NCBI GenBank assembly: GCA_018715045.1
Contig: DVMH01000030.1
Coordinates: forward strand, 1-41,029
DNA length: 41,029 bases
Direction: 5' to 3'
Source: Candidatus Avidehalobacter gallistercoris
GTDB lineage: Bacteria > Bacillota > Dehalobacteriia > UBA4068 > UBA4997
This document shows positions 25,169-33,365 of the stretch, piece after piece. The notes below the pieces were generated by a model that did no database searches, was not told the DNA's origin, and saw only the letters and a program-made list of their open reading frames with translations. Position numbers and translations under genes: made by a program. Every line of letters starts with the position of its first letter. The stretch's first letter is position 1.

Positions 25169-26872
25169 GTGCGGGCAATTATCAAAAAATACGGCTGGCT
25201 TATTCTGCTGCAAGGTGCCGCGGCGCTGTTGCTGAGCTTTGCTATGGTTAATGGGGTGGATATCGTTTCCGGCGCAGTTGACGAGCTGCTGGCGGGTGCT
25301 GCGGTGCGTCCTGCAGCGTATGCGCCGCCGTTAATACTGTTCACGCTTCTGGCAGTGCTGGCGGCTTTTCTTAAAAATTACGGCGGTAAGGCGGCGGCTA
25401 TCGGTATTTTGGGTGATTGCCGCCGGGAAGTCATGGCCAAACTGCCGCGTATTGAATACGCCTATTACGACCGAAGCGGTACAGCCAATGTTGTTTCCCG
25501 CCTGATATCGGACGTGAAAGAGGCGGAAAAATTCTTCTCCGATATTCTGCTGGAGATCATCAGCACGCTGGCTACAGGGCTGATTACGTTCATTTATATT
25601 GGGCAAATCAGCGGCTGGCTGTTGCTGGCGGTGGCAATAAGTTATCCATTTGTACTGGCCAGCGTCAAAATCATCAGTAAGCGGGTTATTCAGCTGGCAC
25701 GGCAGCGCAAAAGCTATATTGACTCAGAAACGGCCAAGGTATACGACATTATCGCTGGTATGGAGATCGCCAAAAGCTATAACTTGCAAGACGTGATGGC
25801 CGGGCGCCTGGCCGGCGCGACGGCGGACGTTTTCGGAGTGGAAGTGAAACGGGCTCGCATCACATCATATATGGAAGCGCTGCGTATGCTGCTGAAGTGG
25901 ATACCGGGCATTATTTGCCTGGGCGTGGGCGCTATGATGGTGTCAGGGGGCAGCATTAGCGCTGGTGAACTGATGGCCTTTCTGATTTTAACGGAGCGGG
26001 CGTTTGATGCGCTTTCCGGTCTGCCGTATTGCCTGAACGAGGCGGCGGATGCGGCAGTGGCGCTGGAACGTCTTTCCGAACTTTTGCAGGCTCCGGAGGA
26101 AGCAAGCGGCGGCGTGAAAGAATTAGGCGTGGGCGATATCGCGGTGGAGTTTGCAAGCGTTGGTTTTGCTTACGGCGAACAGCAGGTGCTACACGATCTG
26201 AACTTTGCAGTGAAGCGGGGCGAGCGAGTGGCGTTTGTGGGGGAAAGTGGCAGCGGAAAAAGTACCGTGTTCAAGCTTATCTGCGGTTTTGTTCGGCCGA
26301 ATGAGGGCAGCTGCCGCCTGTTTGGGCGGGATTTTGCGGATTATGACGTGGATTTTGTCCGTGAGCATATCGCTCTGATCACGCAGGAGGCGTTTCTGTT
26401 CCCGGCGGGTATTGCTGAAAACGTGAGCTATGGCCGGATGGGCGCGTCGCAGATGGAAATTGAGTCAGCCTGCAAAAGTGCCAATATCCACGATTTTATC
26501 ATCAGCCTGCCGGATGGTTATGCCACTCTTGTGGGCGAGCGGGGCATTAAAATGTCAGGCGGGGAGCGGCAGCGTCTGACGCTGGCGCGCGCTTTTCTAA
26601 AAGATGCGGATATTCTGCTGCTGGACGAGCCGACTTCTGCGCTGGACAGTGAAAATGAGCGTCTGTTGGGCGAGGCGGTGGCAAAGCTGCCGCCGGATAA
26701 AACGGTCATTTATATTGCGCATCGTCTTTCCACCGTTGAGGGGTGCGACCGTATTTTTTATCTGGAAAAAGGGGCGGTCAAAGAGGTGGGCAGCCACGCC
26801 GAGCTTTTACGGCAGAATGGCGGCTATGCCCGGCTTTATCACGCCTGGGAAAATGCGGAGGAGAAAGCGTGA
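25169..26872 (+). CDS. Half-size ABC transporter (exporter-type), subunit 1
   Basis: A 567-residue fusion of a six-helix type IV (exporter-fold) membrane domain (about residues 5-310) and an ATPase. Walker A is GESGSGKST at about 357-365, the Q-loop is ALITQEAFLFP, the signature is MSGGERQR (Met in place of Leu) and Walker B with the catalytic Glu is ILLLDEPTSALD; the H-loop is AHRLS. GTG at 25169 is chosen because CGGAGGG is 6 bases upstream. Its stop overlaps the next gene's start (TGATG), so the two form a heterodimer. The cargo is unknown; such heterodimers export peptides or lipids or, as in YbtPQ/IrtAB, import siderophores. The position between cobI and the corrinoid uptake genes is suggestive only. 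Confidence 0.88.
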   Translation: MRAIIKKYGWLILLQGAAALLLSFAMVNGVDIVSGAVDELLAGAAVRPAAYAPPLILFTLLAVLAAFLKNYGGKAAAIGILGDCRREVMAKLPRIEYAYYDRSGTANVVSRLISDVKEAEKFFSDILLEIISTLATGLITFIYIGQISGWLLLAVAISYPFVLASVKIISKRVIQLARQRKSYIDSETAKVYDIIAGMEIAKSYNLQDVMAGRLAGATADVFGVEVKRARITSYMEALRMLLKWIPGIICLGVGAMMVSGGSISAGELMAFLILTERAFDALSGLPYCLNEAADAAVALERLSELLQAPEEASGGVKELGVGDIAVEFASVGFAYGEQQVLHDLNFAVKRGERVAFVGESGSGKSTVFKLICGFVRPNEGSCRLFGRDFADYDVDFVREHIALITQEAFLFPAGIAENVSYGRMGASQMEIESACKSANIHDFIISLPDGYATLVGERGIKMSGGERQRLTLARAFLKDADILLLDEPTSALDSENERLLGEAVAKLPPDKTVIYIAHRLSTVEGCDRIFYLEKGAVKEVGSHAELLRQNGGYARLYHAWENAEEKA

Positions 26873-28488
26873 TGCTGTTAAAAGTTCTGAAAATGATGGG
26901 CGGCGCTCTTGCTCCTTATATGTTTGGGATACTGCTGATGACTGCGTCTCTCAGGGGCTTTATGGTGGTAAAAGCCTTTCTGATCCGCGACGTTTTTGCC
27001 TGGCTGGAGGAGATGGACGAAGGCGGGCTGGCCTCTGTTATCCTGCAAAATCTTGCGGTTGGCTGCGTGCTTCTGCTGGTTTATATTTTTACGTCATATG
27101 TTTACAAAATAGCCTCCAAGCGTGGTGTGATGAACCTGAAAAATGTGGTTTACGCCAAAATTCTGCGCTTGCCTATGTGCTATTTTGCTGACAACGGAAG
27201 TGGTGATTTGATTTCCCGCGTGTTCTATGATATGGGGCAGACTTCTGACATCTACGAGGCCAAATTCCGCCGTCTGGTGGCGCCGATTATATCGGCGGCG
27301 GTGTATTTTGGTGTTATGCTATATATGAATGTGCCGCTGGCGCTGGGGCTTTTTGCGGCCAATTTGCTGGCCATGCTGCTGAATGCCCGTTATATCGGTA
27401 AAACGCGGCGGCTGCGCCGGGGGATTTCCGCCATGAACGCTGTGATGACTGAGCAGCTGAACAACGTGATTGGCGGCATGGGTATCGTTAAGATATTTGG
27501 TATCGGCGGTCAGTTGGCGGCAGCCTACAGCAGGGATAACGATGAGCTTGTCCGCCGGCAGAAAAAGGATGCGCGGCTGACTGGCGAGCTGGATAGTGTC
27601 AACACGTTTTTCGATTTCTTCTGCTCGTTTGCGTTTCTGTGTCTCGGCGTGTGGTTCGTAGCGCGCGGCGAGGCGACGTTGGGTGTGCTGGCGGCCATTT
27701 ATTCGCTCTATGGCGATTTCAGCAGCCAGTTCCTGCTGGTCTGCAAATATCTGCCCAGCCTTTCGGGCTGTCTGGTTAGCGCGGAGCGTATCTTTGCTCT
27801 GCTGGATGAGAAAGAAGAGGCTGATCCTGTCGCTTTGCCACCAGTGGAAGAAAACTTTGCCGTGGAAATGCGCGGCGTTACTTTCGGATATGACGAACAG
27901 CGGCAGATACTGCAAAATTTCAGTATGCAAATCGAGCCTAACGCTGTAACGGCTATAACCGGGCCTTCCGGACGCGGCAAGAGTACTCTCGGGAAGCTGC
28001 TGTTGGGCTTTTATCTTCCCGCATCAGGAGGTGTTTATATCGGTGGACACAGCATTGGTGAACTGGGGCTTTCCAAAGCGCGGGAACTTGTTGCCTATGT
28101 GCCGCAGGAGCCATATATATTCAACGTAACACTAGGTGAGAATATCCGCTATGGCCGTCCGGACGCCACCGACGCGGAGGTGATCCAGGCCGCCAAATTT
28201 GCTAATGCGCATAATTTCATCATGCAACGGCCGGAGGGGTATGAGGCGCCTGCGGGTGAGAGAGGAAGCTTTCTTTCCGGCGGCGAAAAGCAGCGTATTG
28301 CTATTGCCCGAGCCATATTGAAAGATGCGCCTATCCTGTTGCTGGACGAGGCCACCTCGGCGCTTGATAACGCCAATGAAAGGATGGTGCAGAATGCTTT
28401 AAATAATCTGATGCGGGATAAGACCACCATTATGATCGCTCACCGTTCCACCAGCATTGCCAATGCTGATCAAGTAGTAAAAATCTGA
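26872..28488 (+). CDS. Half-size ABC transporter (exporter-type), subunit 2
   Basis: A 538-residue partner of the preceding gene, overlapping it by one base. The membrane domain covers about residues 10-305. The ATPase has Walker A GPSGRGKST (about 363-371), Q-loop VPQEPYIF, signature LSGGEKQR, Walker B ILLLDEATSALD and the H-loop in IAHRSTSI. It ends only about 11 residues after the H-loop His (ADQVVKI), lacking the 25-30 residue C-terminal segment most such ATPases have. No frameshifted continuation is obvious in the next bases. The catalytic motifs are all present, so the pair may still work. No terminator is seen before the riboswitch promoter at 28510. Confidence 0.85.
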   Translation: MLLKVLKMMGGALAPYMFGILLMTASLRGFMVVKAFLIRDVFAWLEEMDEGGLASVILQNLAVGCVLLLVYIFTSYVYKIASKRGVMNLKNVVYAKILRLPMCYFADNGSGDLISRVFYDMGQTSDIYEAKFRRLVAPIISAAVYFGVMLYMNVPLALGLFAANLLAMLLNARYIGKTRRLRRGISAMNAVMTEQLNNVIGGMGIVKIFGIGGQLAAAYSRDNDELVRRQKKDARLTGELDSVNTFFDFFCSFAFLCLGVWFVARGEATLGVLAAIYSLYGDFSSQFLLVCKYLPSLSGCLVSAERIFALLDEKEEADPVALPPVEENFAVEMRGVTFGYDEQRQILQNFSMQIEPNAVTAITGPSGRGKSTLGKLLLGFYLPASGGVYIGGHSIGELGLSKARELVAYVPQEPYIFNVTLGENIRYGRPDATDAEVIQAAKFANAHNFIMQRPEGYEAPAGERGSFLSGGEKQRIAIARAILKDAPILLLDEATSALDNANERMVQNALNNLMRDKTTIMIAHRSTSIANADQVVKI

Positions 28489-28509
28489 TATTGTCAGAAT
28501 ATTAAATTA

Positions 28510-28538
28510 TTGACATATTTTTTCCCCGGTGTTATAAT
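28510..28538 (+). promoter_or_regulatory. Promoter of the cobalamin-riboswitch transcript
   Basis: TTGACA (28510-28515), 17-base spacer, TATAAT (28533-28538): a full consensus promoter. Confidence 0.88.
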
Positions 28539-28559
28539 ACAGACGAGCGGTTAGCTTAG

Positions 28560-28735
28560 AATTTAATAAAAAACAGATGGTGCCGCGGTTCGCCGCGGGT
28601 AAAAGGGAAACAGGTGCAATGCCTGTGCGATCTCGTCACTGTATGCGGTTAGCGCTTCGTCACAATGCCACTGAGCGATTGGGAAGGCGGCGTTGCGTGT
28701 TAAGCCGTGAGCCAGGAAACCTGCCGTCTGTGGTA
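28560..28735 (+). promoter_or_regulatory. Cobalamin (B12) riboswitch aptamer
   Basis: The aptamer has the ordered conserved blocks: GGTGCCGCGG (28579-28588), the GGGTAAAAGGGAA segment, GGTGCAATGCCTG, the CACTGTATGCGG turn, CAATGCCACTG, GGGAAGG, and the B12 box AGCCAGGAAACCTGCC at 28710-28725. Adenosylcobalamin or a related corrinoid is the known ligand. With the downstream terminator it should switch off cbiK and the following lipoprotein when corrinoid is plentiful. Confidence 0.93.
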
Positions 28736-28789
28736 CAGGGATTATGCTGATCCCATATCACGAGGTTTGATTGTACCAAATTCTCTGAC

Positions 28790-28822
28790 GATCCAACCTG
28801 GTTTAGCAGCGTTGGATTTTTT
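28790..28822 (+). terminator. Riboswitch expression-platform terminator
   Basis: ATCCAAC (28791-28797) pairs with GTTGGAT (28811-28817), followed by a run of T. It lies between the B12 box and the cbiK start and would form in the ligand-bound state. Confidence 0.75.
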
Positions 28823-28881
28823 GTACTCTTTTTTGTTTTATTCGGGCAAACTGCCAAAAAAACATAAAGGAGATGCATGTA

Positions 28882-30048
28882 ATGAAGATGAAGAAGATTT
28901 TAGGGTTTTTGTGCGCCGCACTGTTGCTTTGCGCAGTGCTTACGGGCTGCTCGGACGGGCAACCAGAGGACAATAATACCCAACTAACCGATCAGGAGGC
29001 GGCAGACCAGGTGACAGCAATGATTGACGCGATTTATGTGCAGGAAAGAACTGATGAGACGGATGCGCAGTGTGAGGCTGCCAAGGCTGCTTGGGATGCG
29101 CTGACCGACGCGCAGAAAGATTTGGTGGAAGATCCTGATTACTTTGGACGTGATACCGGCGATGCTGCTGCTGACGACCCGTTGAATGCCGACGGCATTG
29201 GCGAGAATGAACTTCTGGTAGCCAGCTTCGGTACTTCGTTCAACGACAGCCGGGTGGCTGATATCAAGGGTATTGAGGACGCACTGGCGGCTGCTTATCC
29301 CGATTGGTCGGTACGTCGCGCTTTTACTGCGCAAATCATTATTAACCACGTGCAGGCGCGCGACGGCGAAAAGATCGATAATATGCAGCAAGCGCTGGAG
29401 CGTGCTGTGGCTAACGGTGTGAAAAATCTGGTTATCCAGCCAACGCATTTGATGCATGGTGCCGAATATGACGAGCTTTCTGATGCTGTTGCCGCTTATC
29501 AGGACAAGTTTGAATCCGTCAGAATTGCCGAACCGTTGCTGGGTCAGGTAGGCGATTCGGCCACCACGGTTAATGCTGATAAACAGGCCGTGGCTGAAGC
29601 TATCACCGCTGAGGCAGTGCAGACTGCCGGTTATGCTGATTTGGCCGCTGCCAAGGCTGACGGTGTGGCGTTCGTGTTCATGGGGCACGGTACTTCCCAC
29701 ACAGCCAAAGTATCTTACAGCCAGATGCAGGCGCAGATGGCCGAGCTGGGTTATGACAACGTGTTCATCGGCACTGTTGAGGGTGAGCCGGAAGAAACCT
29801 CTTGTGAAGCTGTTATTGACAAAGTGGCTGCCGCTGGTTATCAGAAAGTAGTTCTCCGTCCGCTGATGGTAGTTGCCGGAGACCATGCCAGCAACGATAT
29901 GGCTGGCGATGACGAGGATTCCTGGAAGAGCATGTTCAATAATTCCGGCAAGTTCACCAGCGTTGATACGCAGATTGCCGGCTTGGGCCGTATCCCAGCC
30001 ATTCAGGCGATTTATGTGGCGCATACCGCCGCAGCAATTGCTGAATAA
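28882..30048 (+). CDS. cbiK: Exported sirohydrochlorin cobaltochelatase (CbiK family lipoprotein)
   Basis: A 388-residue protein with a lipoprotein signal (lipobox LTGC, Cys23), so the enzyme is tethered outside the cytoplasmic membrane. After a linker of about 80 residues that includes an ALTDAQKDLVED helix motif common in surface proteins, the chelatase core starts at about residue 110 with LLVASFGTSFNDSR. Further blocks are IIINHVQARDG, PTHLMHGAEYDEL and FVFMGHGTSH, which supply the metal-binding and catalytic His. CbiK inserts cobalt into sirohydrochlorin; exported forms are known in Desulfovibrio. ATG 28882 is 9 bases after AAAGGAG; the ATG at 28873 touches the site. First gene under the B12 riboswitch. 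Confidence 0.9.
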   Translation: MKMKKILGFLCAALLLCAVLTGCSDGQPEDNNTQLTDQEAADQVTAMIDAIYVQERTDETDAQCEAAKAAWDALTDAQKDLVEDPDYFGRDTGDAAADDPLNADGIGENELLVASFGTSFNDSRVADIKGIEDALAAAYPDWSVRRAFTAQIIINHVQARDGEKIDNMQQALERAVANGVKNLVIQPTHLMHGAEYDELSDAVAAYQDKFESVRIAEPLLGQVGDSATTVNADKQAVAEAITAEAVQTAGYADLAAAKADGVAFVFMGHGTSHTAKVSYSQMQAQMAELGYDNVFIGTVEGEPEETSCEAVIDKVAAAGYQKVVLRPLMVVAGDHASNDMAGDDEDSWKSMFNNSGKFTSVDTQIAGLGRIPAIQAIYVAHTAAAIAE

Positions 30049-30074
30049 TAAATATGTGATTGGAGTTGGTAAAG

Positions 30075-30539
30075 ATGAAACATAAATGGATTACTTTAGC
30101 TTTTTTGATTTTGGCAGCTTTGACTGCGCTGGCCGGTTGCGGCGGCGATGAAACTAATGCTAATGTGTTAACGGACGGCGTGTATACTGCTGATTTCAAC
30201 ACCGACAGCACTATGTTTCATGTGAATGAGGCCTGTGACGGCAAAGGCACGCTGACGGTAAAAGACGGCGAGATGGTAATTCATATCTCTTTGCCCTCCA
30301 AGAGTGTGCAGAATCTTTATCCCGGCTTGGCGGCAGACGCTGAACAGGAAGGCGCGGAACTTTTGCAGCCCACAGTAGATACTGTGACATACAGCGATGG
30401 TATGTCAGAGGAGGTGCACGGCTTCGATGTGCCAGTGCCGGCTTTGGACTCGGAATTTGATTTGGCGCTTATCGGCACCAAGGGTACTTGGTATGACCAT
30501 AAGGTCAGTGTCTCCAATCCGGAAAAGGTGGAGGAATAA
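30075..30539 (+). CDS. Small lipoprotein of the corrinoid cluster, unknown function
   Basis: A 154-residue lipoprotein (lipobox LAGC, Cys22). The mature domain is one beta-rich unit beginning DGVYTADFNTDSTMFHVNEA and including GTLTVKDGEMVIHISLPSK and GFDVPVPALDSEFDLALIG. The layout recalls NEAT-like ligand-binding folds: a DG-x-Y opening, then a strand pair with KDG, then a PVPALD segment. The next gene has a related opening, so the two may be distant relatives. It starts 27 bases after cbiK and should share its riboswitch control; a terminator follows. Binding of a corrinoid, heme or metal is a reasonable guess, not shown. Confidence 0.75.
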   Translation: MKHKWITLAFLILAALTALAGCGGDETNANVLTDGVYTADFNTDSTMFHVNEACDGKGTLTVKDGEMVIHISLPSKSVQNLYPGLAADAEQEGAELLQPTVDTVTYSDGMSEEVHGFDVPVPALDSEFDLALIGTKGTWYDHKVSVSNPEKVEE

Positions 30540-30554
30540 ACAAACGTAAAATTA

Positions 30555-30600
30555 AATCTTGCCCCTGCTGGAAAAAGGCGGGGGCAGATTTGTATTTATA
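30555..30600 (+). terminator. Terminator after the cbiK-lipoprotein unit
   Basis: AATCTTGCCCCTGC (from 30555) pairs imperfectly with GCGGGGGCAGATT (30578-30590), followed by a T-rich stretch. It separates the riboswitch-controlled pair from the uptake genes. Confidence 0.7.
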
Positions 30601-30618
30601 GCCAAATTCTGTTATACT
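30590..30618 (+). promoter_or_regulatory. Promoter of the corrinoid-uptake genes
   Basis: TTGTAT (30590-30595), 17-base spacer, TATACT (30613-30618). A second TATAAT at 30622-30627 lacks a spaced -35. The leader of about 30 bases is too short for a riboswitch. Confidence 0.6.
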
Positions 30619-30656
30619 GTTTATAATACCGTCGATTTGACAGCGAGGAACATATT

Positions 30657-31142
30657 ATGAAACAAAAATTATGCCTGATGGCGGTTTGTCTGCTGCTGAT
30701 GTTGCTGCCAGCACTGAGTTTTGCCTCTCCGCTTGATTTGGCGGACGGCGAATACACGGTAGCGGTAGAGCTTTCCGGCGGCACTGGACGCTCGACAATT
30801 GCCTCGCCTGCGCGGCTGATGGTGCAGAACGGCGAAGCTTTTGTACGCATTGAGTGGAGCAGCCATAATTACGATTACATGAATCTGAATGGAGAGCAGT
30901 ATTTTCCGCTGGCGGACGAGGAGAACTCGGTGTTTGAGCTGCCGGTAAAGACTTTTGATGAACCGATCACCGTTATTGCTGATACCACTGCCATGAGCAC
31001 CCCGCATGAGATCGAATACACGCTGGTGTTCGACAGTGCGAGTATTGCCTCCGGACGGCAGATGGCATACCCTTACGGCGTGTTATGCCTGGTGCTGATG
31101 CTGCTGGTGTTGTTTTCCCTTGGGCGGAAAAAGGTTAAATAG
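30657..31142 (+). CDS. Membrane-anchored NEAT-like protein
   Basis: A 161-residue protein with an N-terminal signal peptide (cleavage probably after LSFA, about residue 23), one beta-rich domain and a C-terminal hydrophobic anchor (about 140-155) followed by GRKKVK. The domain starts ADGEYTVAVELSGGTGRSTI, continues MVQNGEAFVRIEWSSHNYDYM and ends TPHEIEYTLVFDSAS. The strand order, the S-x-N-Y-D-Y-M block and the anchor recall NEAT domains of heme uptake proteins, though the identity is distant. It is the first gene of the unit with the BtuF/BtuC/BtuD-like transporter, 12 bases ahead, so a role in passing the ligand to the binding protein is plausible. Confidence 0.72.
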   Translation: MKQKLCLMAVCLLLMLLPALSFASPLDLADGEYTVAVELSGGTGRSTIASPARLMVQNGEAFVRIEWSSHNYDYMNLNGEQYFPLADEENSVFELPVKTFDEPITVIADTTAMSTPHEIEYTLVFDSASIASGRQMAYPYGVLCLVLMLLVLFSLGRKKVK

Positions 31143-31154
31143 AGGAAGAATACT

Positions 31155-32303
31155 ATGTTAAAAAGACTGTGCATGTTGCTTGTGATGGTTATATTGCTTT
31201 CAATGTTTACAGCCTGCGCGGGCGGTGAGCAGCCGTTTGATTTGGCAGAGCGCGAAACTGATATCAGCCCCGATTTGACGTTTGAACGTAGTATGCCGCT
31301 TGATTACGCCACGGAATTTGCGGTGGATTATTATGACGGCGGCTATGCGCTGATTACCGTTTCAACGCAGGACAGATATCTGGTGATACCGGAGGGATTG
31401 AGTGCGCCTGCCGGTTTGCCGGAGGATATCGTGCCGCTTTTTCAGCCGCTCGATAATATTTATATAGCCGCCTCTGCTGTGATGGATATGTTCGTGACAA
31501 TTGACGCGCTGGACAGTGTGCGTTTCAGTGCGCTGCAGGCGTCATCCTGGTATGTGCAACCTGCGCGTGAGGCGATGGAGGCTGGAGAAATATTATTTGC
31601 GGGCAAACATTCCACGCCCGATTACGAGCAGATTTTGACCGAGGGCTGCGGTCTGGCAGTGGAAAACACCATGATTTATCACAATCCGGAAGTAAAAGAG
31701 CAGCTGGAGAAGTTCGGCATACCGGTGCTGATCGATTATTCCAGCTATGAGGATAACCCGCTTGGGCGGACGGAATGGGTGAAGCTATACGGCCTTTTGA
31801 CCGGACATGAGGACGAGGCCGAAGCGGCTTTTGCAGCCGAACAGGCGGCGTTTGAAGCGATAAGCAAGGCAGAGGCGACGGGTAAAACAGTGGCTTTCTT
31901 CTATATTAATGTCAACGGCGAGGTCAATGTGCGCAGCACCACTGATTACATACCCAAGATGATTGAAATGGCTGGCGGCAAGTACATCTTTGAGGATTTG
32001 GGGGCGAAAGATGAGACGGCCTCAACCATCACCATGCAAATGGAGGATTTTTACGCTCAGGCTAAAGACGCTGATTATATCATCTATAACAGCACCATTG
32101 ACGGCGAACTGAACGACCTGGCAGAGCTTAACGCTAAAAGTCCGCTGCTGGAAAAATTCCGCGCGGTGCAGCAGGGTAACGTGTTTTGCACGACTAAGAA
32201 TCTCTATCAGGAAACGATGGAGCTGGGTACGTTCATTTCGGATATCAACCGTTTGCTTTCCGGTGAAACAGACGGTATGACGTATATATATAAGCTGGAG
32301 TGA
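31155..32303 (+). CDS. ABC transporter substrate-binding lipoprotein (BtuF/FepB-like)
   Basis: A 382-residue class III periplasmic-binding-type protein with lipobox FTAC (Cys21). A two-lobed fold joined by a long helix is implied by the segments IYIAASAVMDMFVTIDALDS, then AGKHSTPDYEQILTEGCGLAVENTMIYHNPEVKEQLEKFGIPVLIDYSSYEDNPLGRTEW and EMAGGKYIFEDLG. These match the family binding iron-siderophores, heme or cobalamin. Next to a B12 riboswitch and CbiK, corrinoid is the likely ligand. GAGGAAG precedes ATG 31155. The permease starts 5 bases after its stop. Confidence 0.85.
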   Translation: MLKRLCMLLVMVILLSMFTACAGGEQPFDLAERETDISPDLTFERSMPLDYATEFAVDYYDGGYALITVSTQDRYLVIPEGLSAPAGLPEDIVPLFQPLDNIYIAASAVMDMFVTIDALDSVRFSALQASSWYVQPAREAMEAGEILFAGKHSTPDYEQILTEGCGLAVENTMIYHNPEVKEQLEKFGIPVLIDYSSYEDNPLGRTEWVKLYGLLTGHEDEAEAAFAAEQAAFEAISKAEATGKTVAFFYINVNGEVNVRSTTDYIPKMIEMAGGKYIFEDLGAKDETASTITMQMEDFYAQAKDADYIIYNSTIDGELNDLAELNAKSPLLEKFRAVQQGNVFCTTKNLYQETMELGTFISDINRLLSGETDGMTYIYKLE

Positions 32304-32308
32304 GTTAA

Positions 32309-33349
32309 ATGAGCAAAGGAAAAAGATACGGCGCCGCTTTTGTGATATTGTTGGTGCTGGTGGCAGTGTTTCTGGTGCTGAATATTTGCATTGGCAGCGT
32401 GAACATACCGCTGGCCGATATTGTTGACATCATCAAGAGCGCTGTTGGGAACAGTGCCGCTGCCAACATTGCAGGCGATAGCAGTACCTATGCCGATATC
32501 GTGTTGGATATCAGAGCACCCCGGGCGCTGGCCGCTGTTATTTTGGGCGGTGCGCTGGCTCTTTCCGGCTATCTGCTGCAAACGTTCTTTCATAACCCGA
32601 TCGCCAGCCCGTTTACTCTGGGCATTTCTTCTGGTGCAAAGCTGGTGGTGGCAATGGTTATGGTGGTGGCGCTGGGCTATTCGCGTCAGGTCAGTTCCTG
32701 GCTGCTGATATTGGCCGCGTTTGCCGGCGCGATGGTCTGTATGGGATTTGTGATATTGATGTCGCGCGTAATCAACCAAATGTCCATGCTAATTGTAAGC
32801 GGCGTGATGATCGGTTATATCTGTTCAGCAGTTACGGATTTTGTTGTCACTTTCGCCGACGATTCCGATATTGTGAATCTGCATAACTGGTCGCTTGGCA
32901 GTTTTTCTGGCATTAGCTGGGATAACGTGGCGATTATGGCCAGCGTGGTAGGTGTGGCTACGCTCTGCGTTTTCCTGCTCAGTAAACCCATCAGCGCCTA
33001 CCAGATGGGCGAGGCATATGCGCAGAACATGGGTTTAAACGTGCAGCTTTTCCGCATTGTACTGGTGATACTCTCCAGCGTGCTGGCGGCTGCGGTAACA
33101 GCGTTTGCCGGTCCTGTATCATTTGTTGGCATTGCGGTGCCGCATTTGGTGAAGAGCCTGTTCGGAACGGCACAGCCGCTTTTAATGGTGCCGGCCTGCT
33201 TTCTGGGCGGTGCGACGTTCTGTTTGCTCTGCGATTTGCTGGCCCGTACAATGTTCGCACCAACCGAGCTTTCGATCAGTACGGTGACTGCCATGCTTGG
33301 TGCGCCGGTGGTGATATATGTGATGATCCGCCGTCAGAAAGAAAAGTAA
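32309..33349 (+). CDS. ABC transporter permease, FecCD/BtuC family
   Basis: A 346-residue permease of about ten membrane helices. Family blocks are present: RAPRALAAVILGGALALSGYLLQTFFHNPIASPFTLGISSGAK (about residues 68-110) and, near the end, AGPVSFVGIAVPHLVKSLFG, the loop that contacts the ATPase. It carries cobalamin, heme or siderophores across the inner membrane as a homodimer. It is in one unit with the binding protein and the ATPase. Confidence 0.92.
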   Translation: MSKGKRYGAAFVILLVLVAVFLVLNICIGSVNIPLADIVDIIKSAVGNSAAANIAGDSSTYADIVLDIRAPRALAAVILGGALALSGYLLQTFFHNPIASPFTLGISSGAKLVVAMVMVVALGYSRQVSSWLLILAAFAGAMVCMGFVILMSRVINQMSMLIVSGVMIGYICSAVTDFVVTFADDSDIVNLHNWSLGSFSGISWDNVAIMASVVGVATLCVFLLSKPISAYQMGEAYAQNMGLNVQLFRIVLVILSSVLAAAVTAFAGPVSFVGIAVPHLVKSLFGTAQPLLMVPACFLGGATFCLLCDLLARTMFAPTELSISTVTAMLGAPVVIYVMIRRQKEK

Positions 33350-33365
33350 CGCTTGGGTGAACCTT

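Noticed and set aside
28984-30024. Minus-strand open frame of 346 residues opposite cbiK
   Set aside because: It lies wholly within cbiK, which has a riboswitch, a signal peptide and clear chelatase motifs; the antisense frame has none of these.
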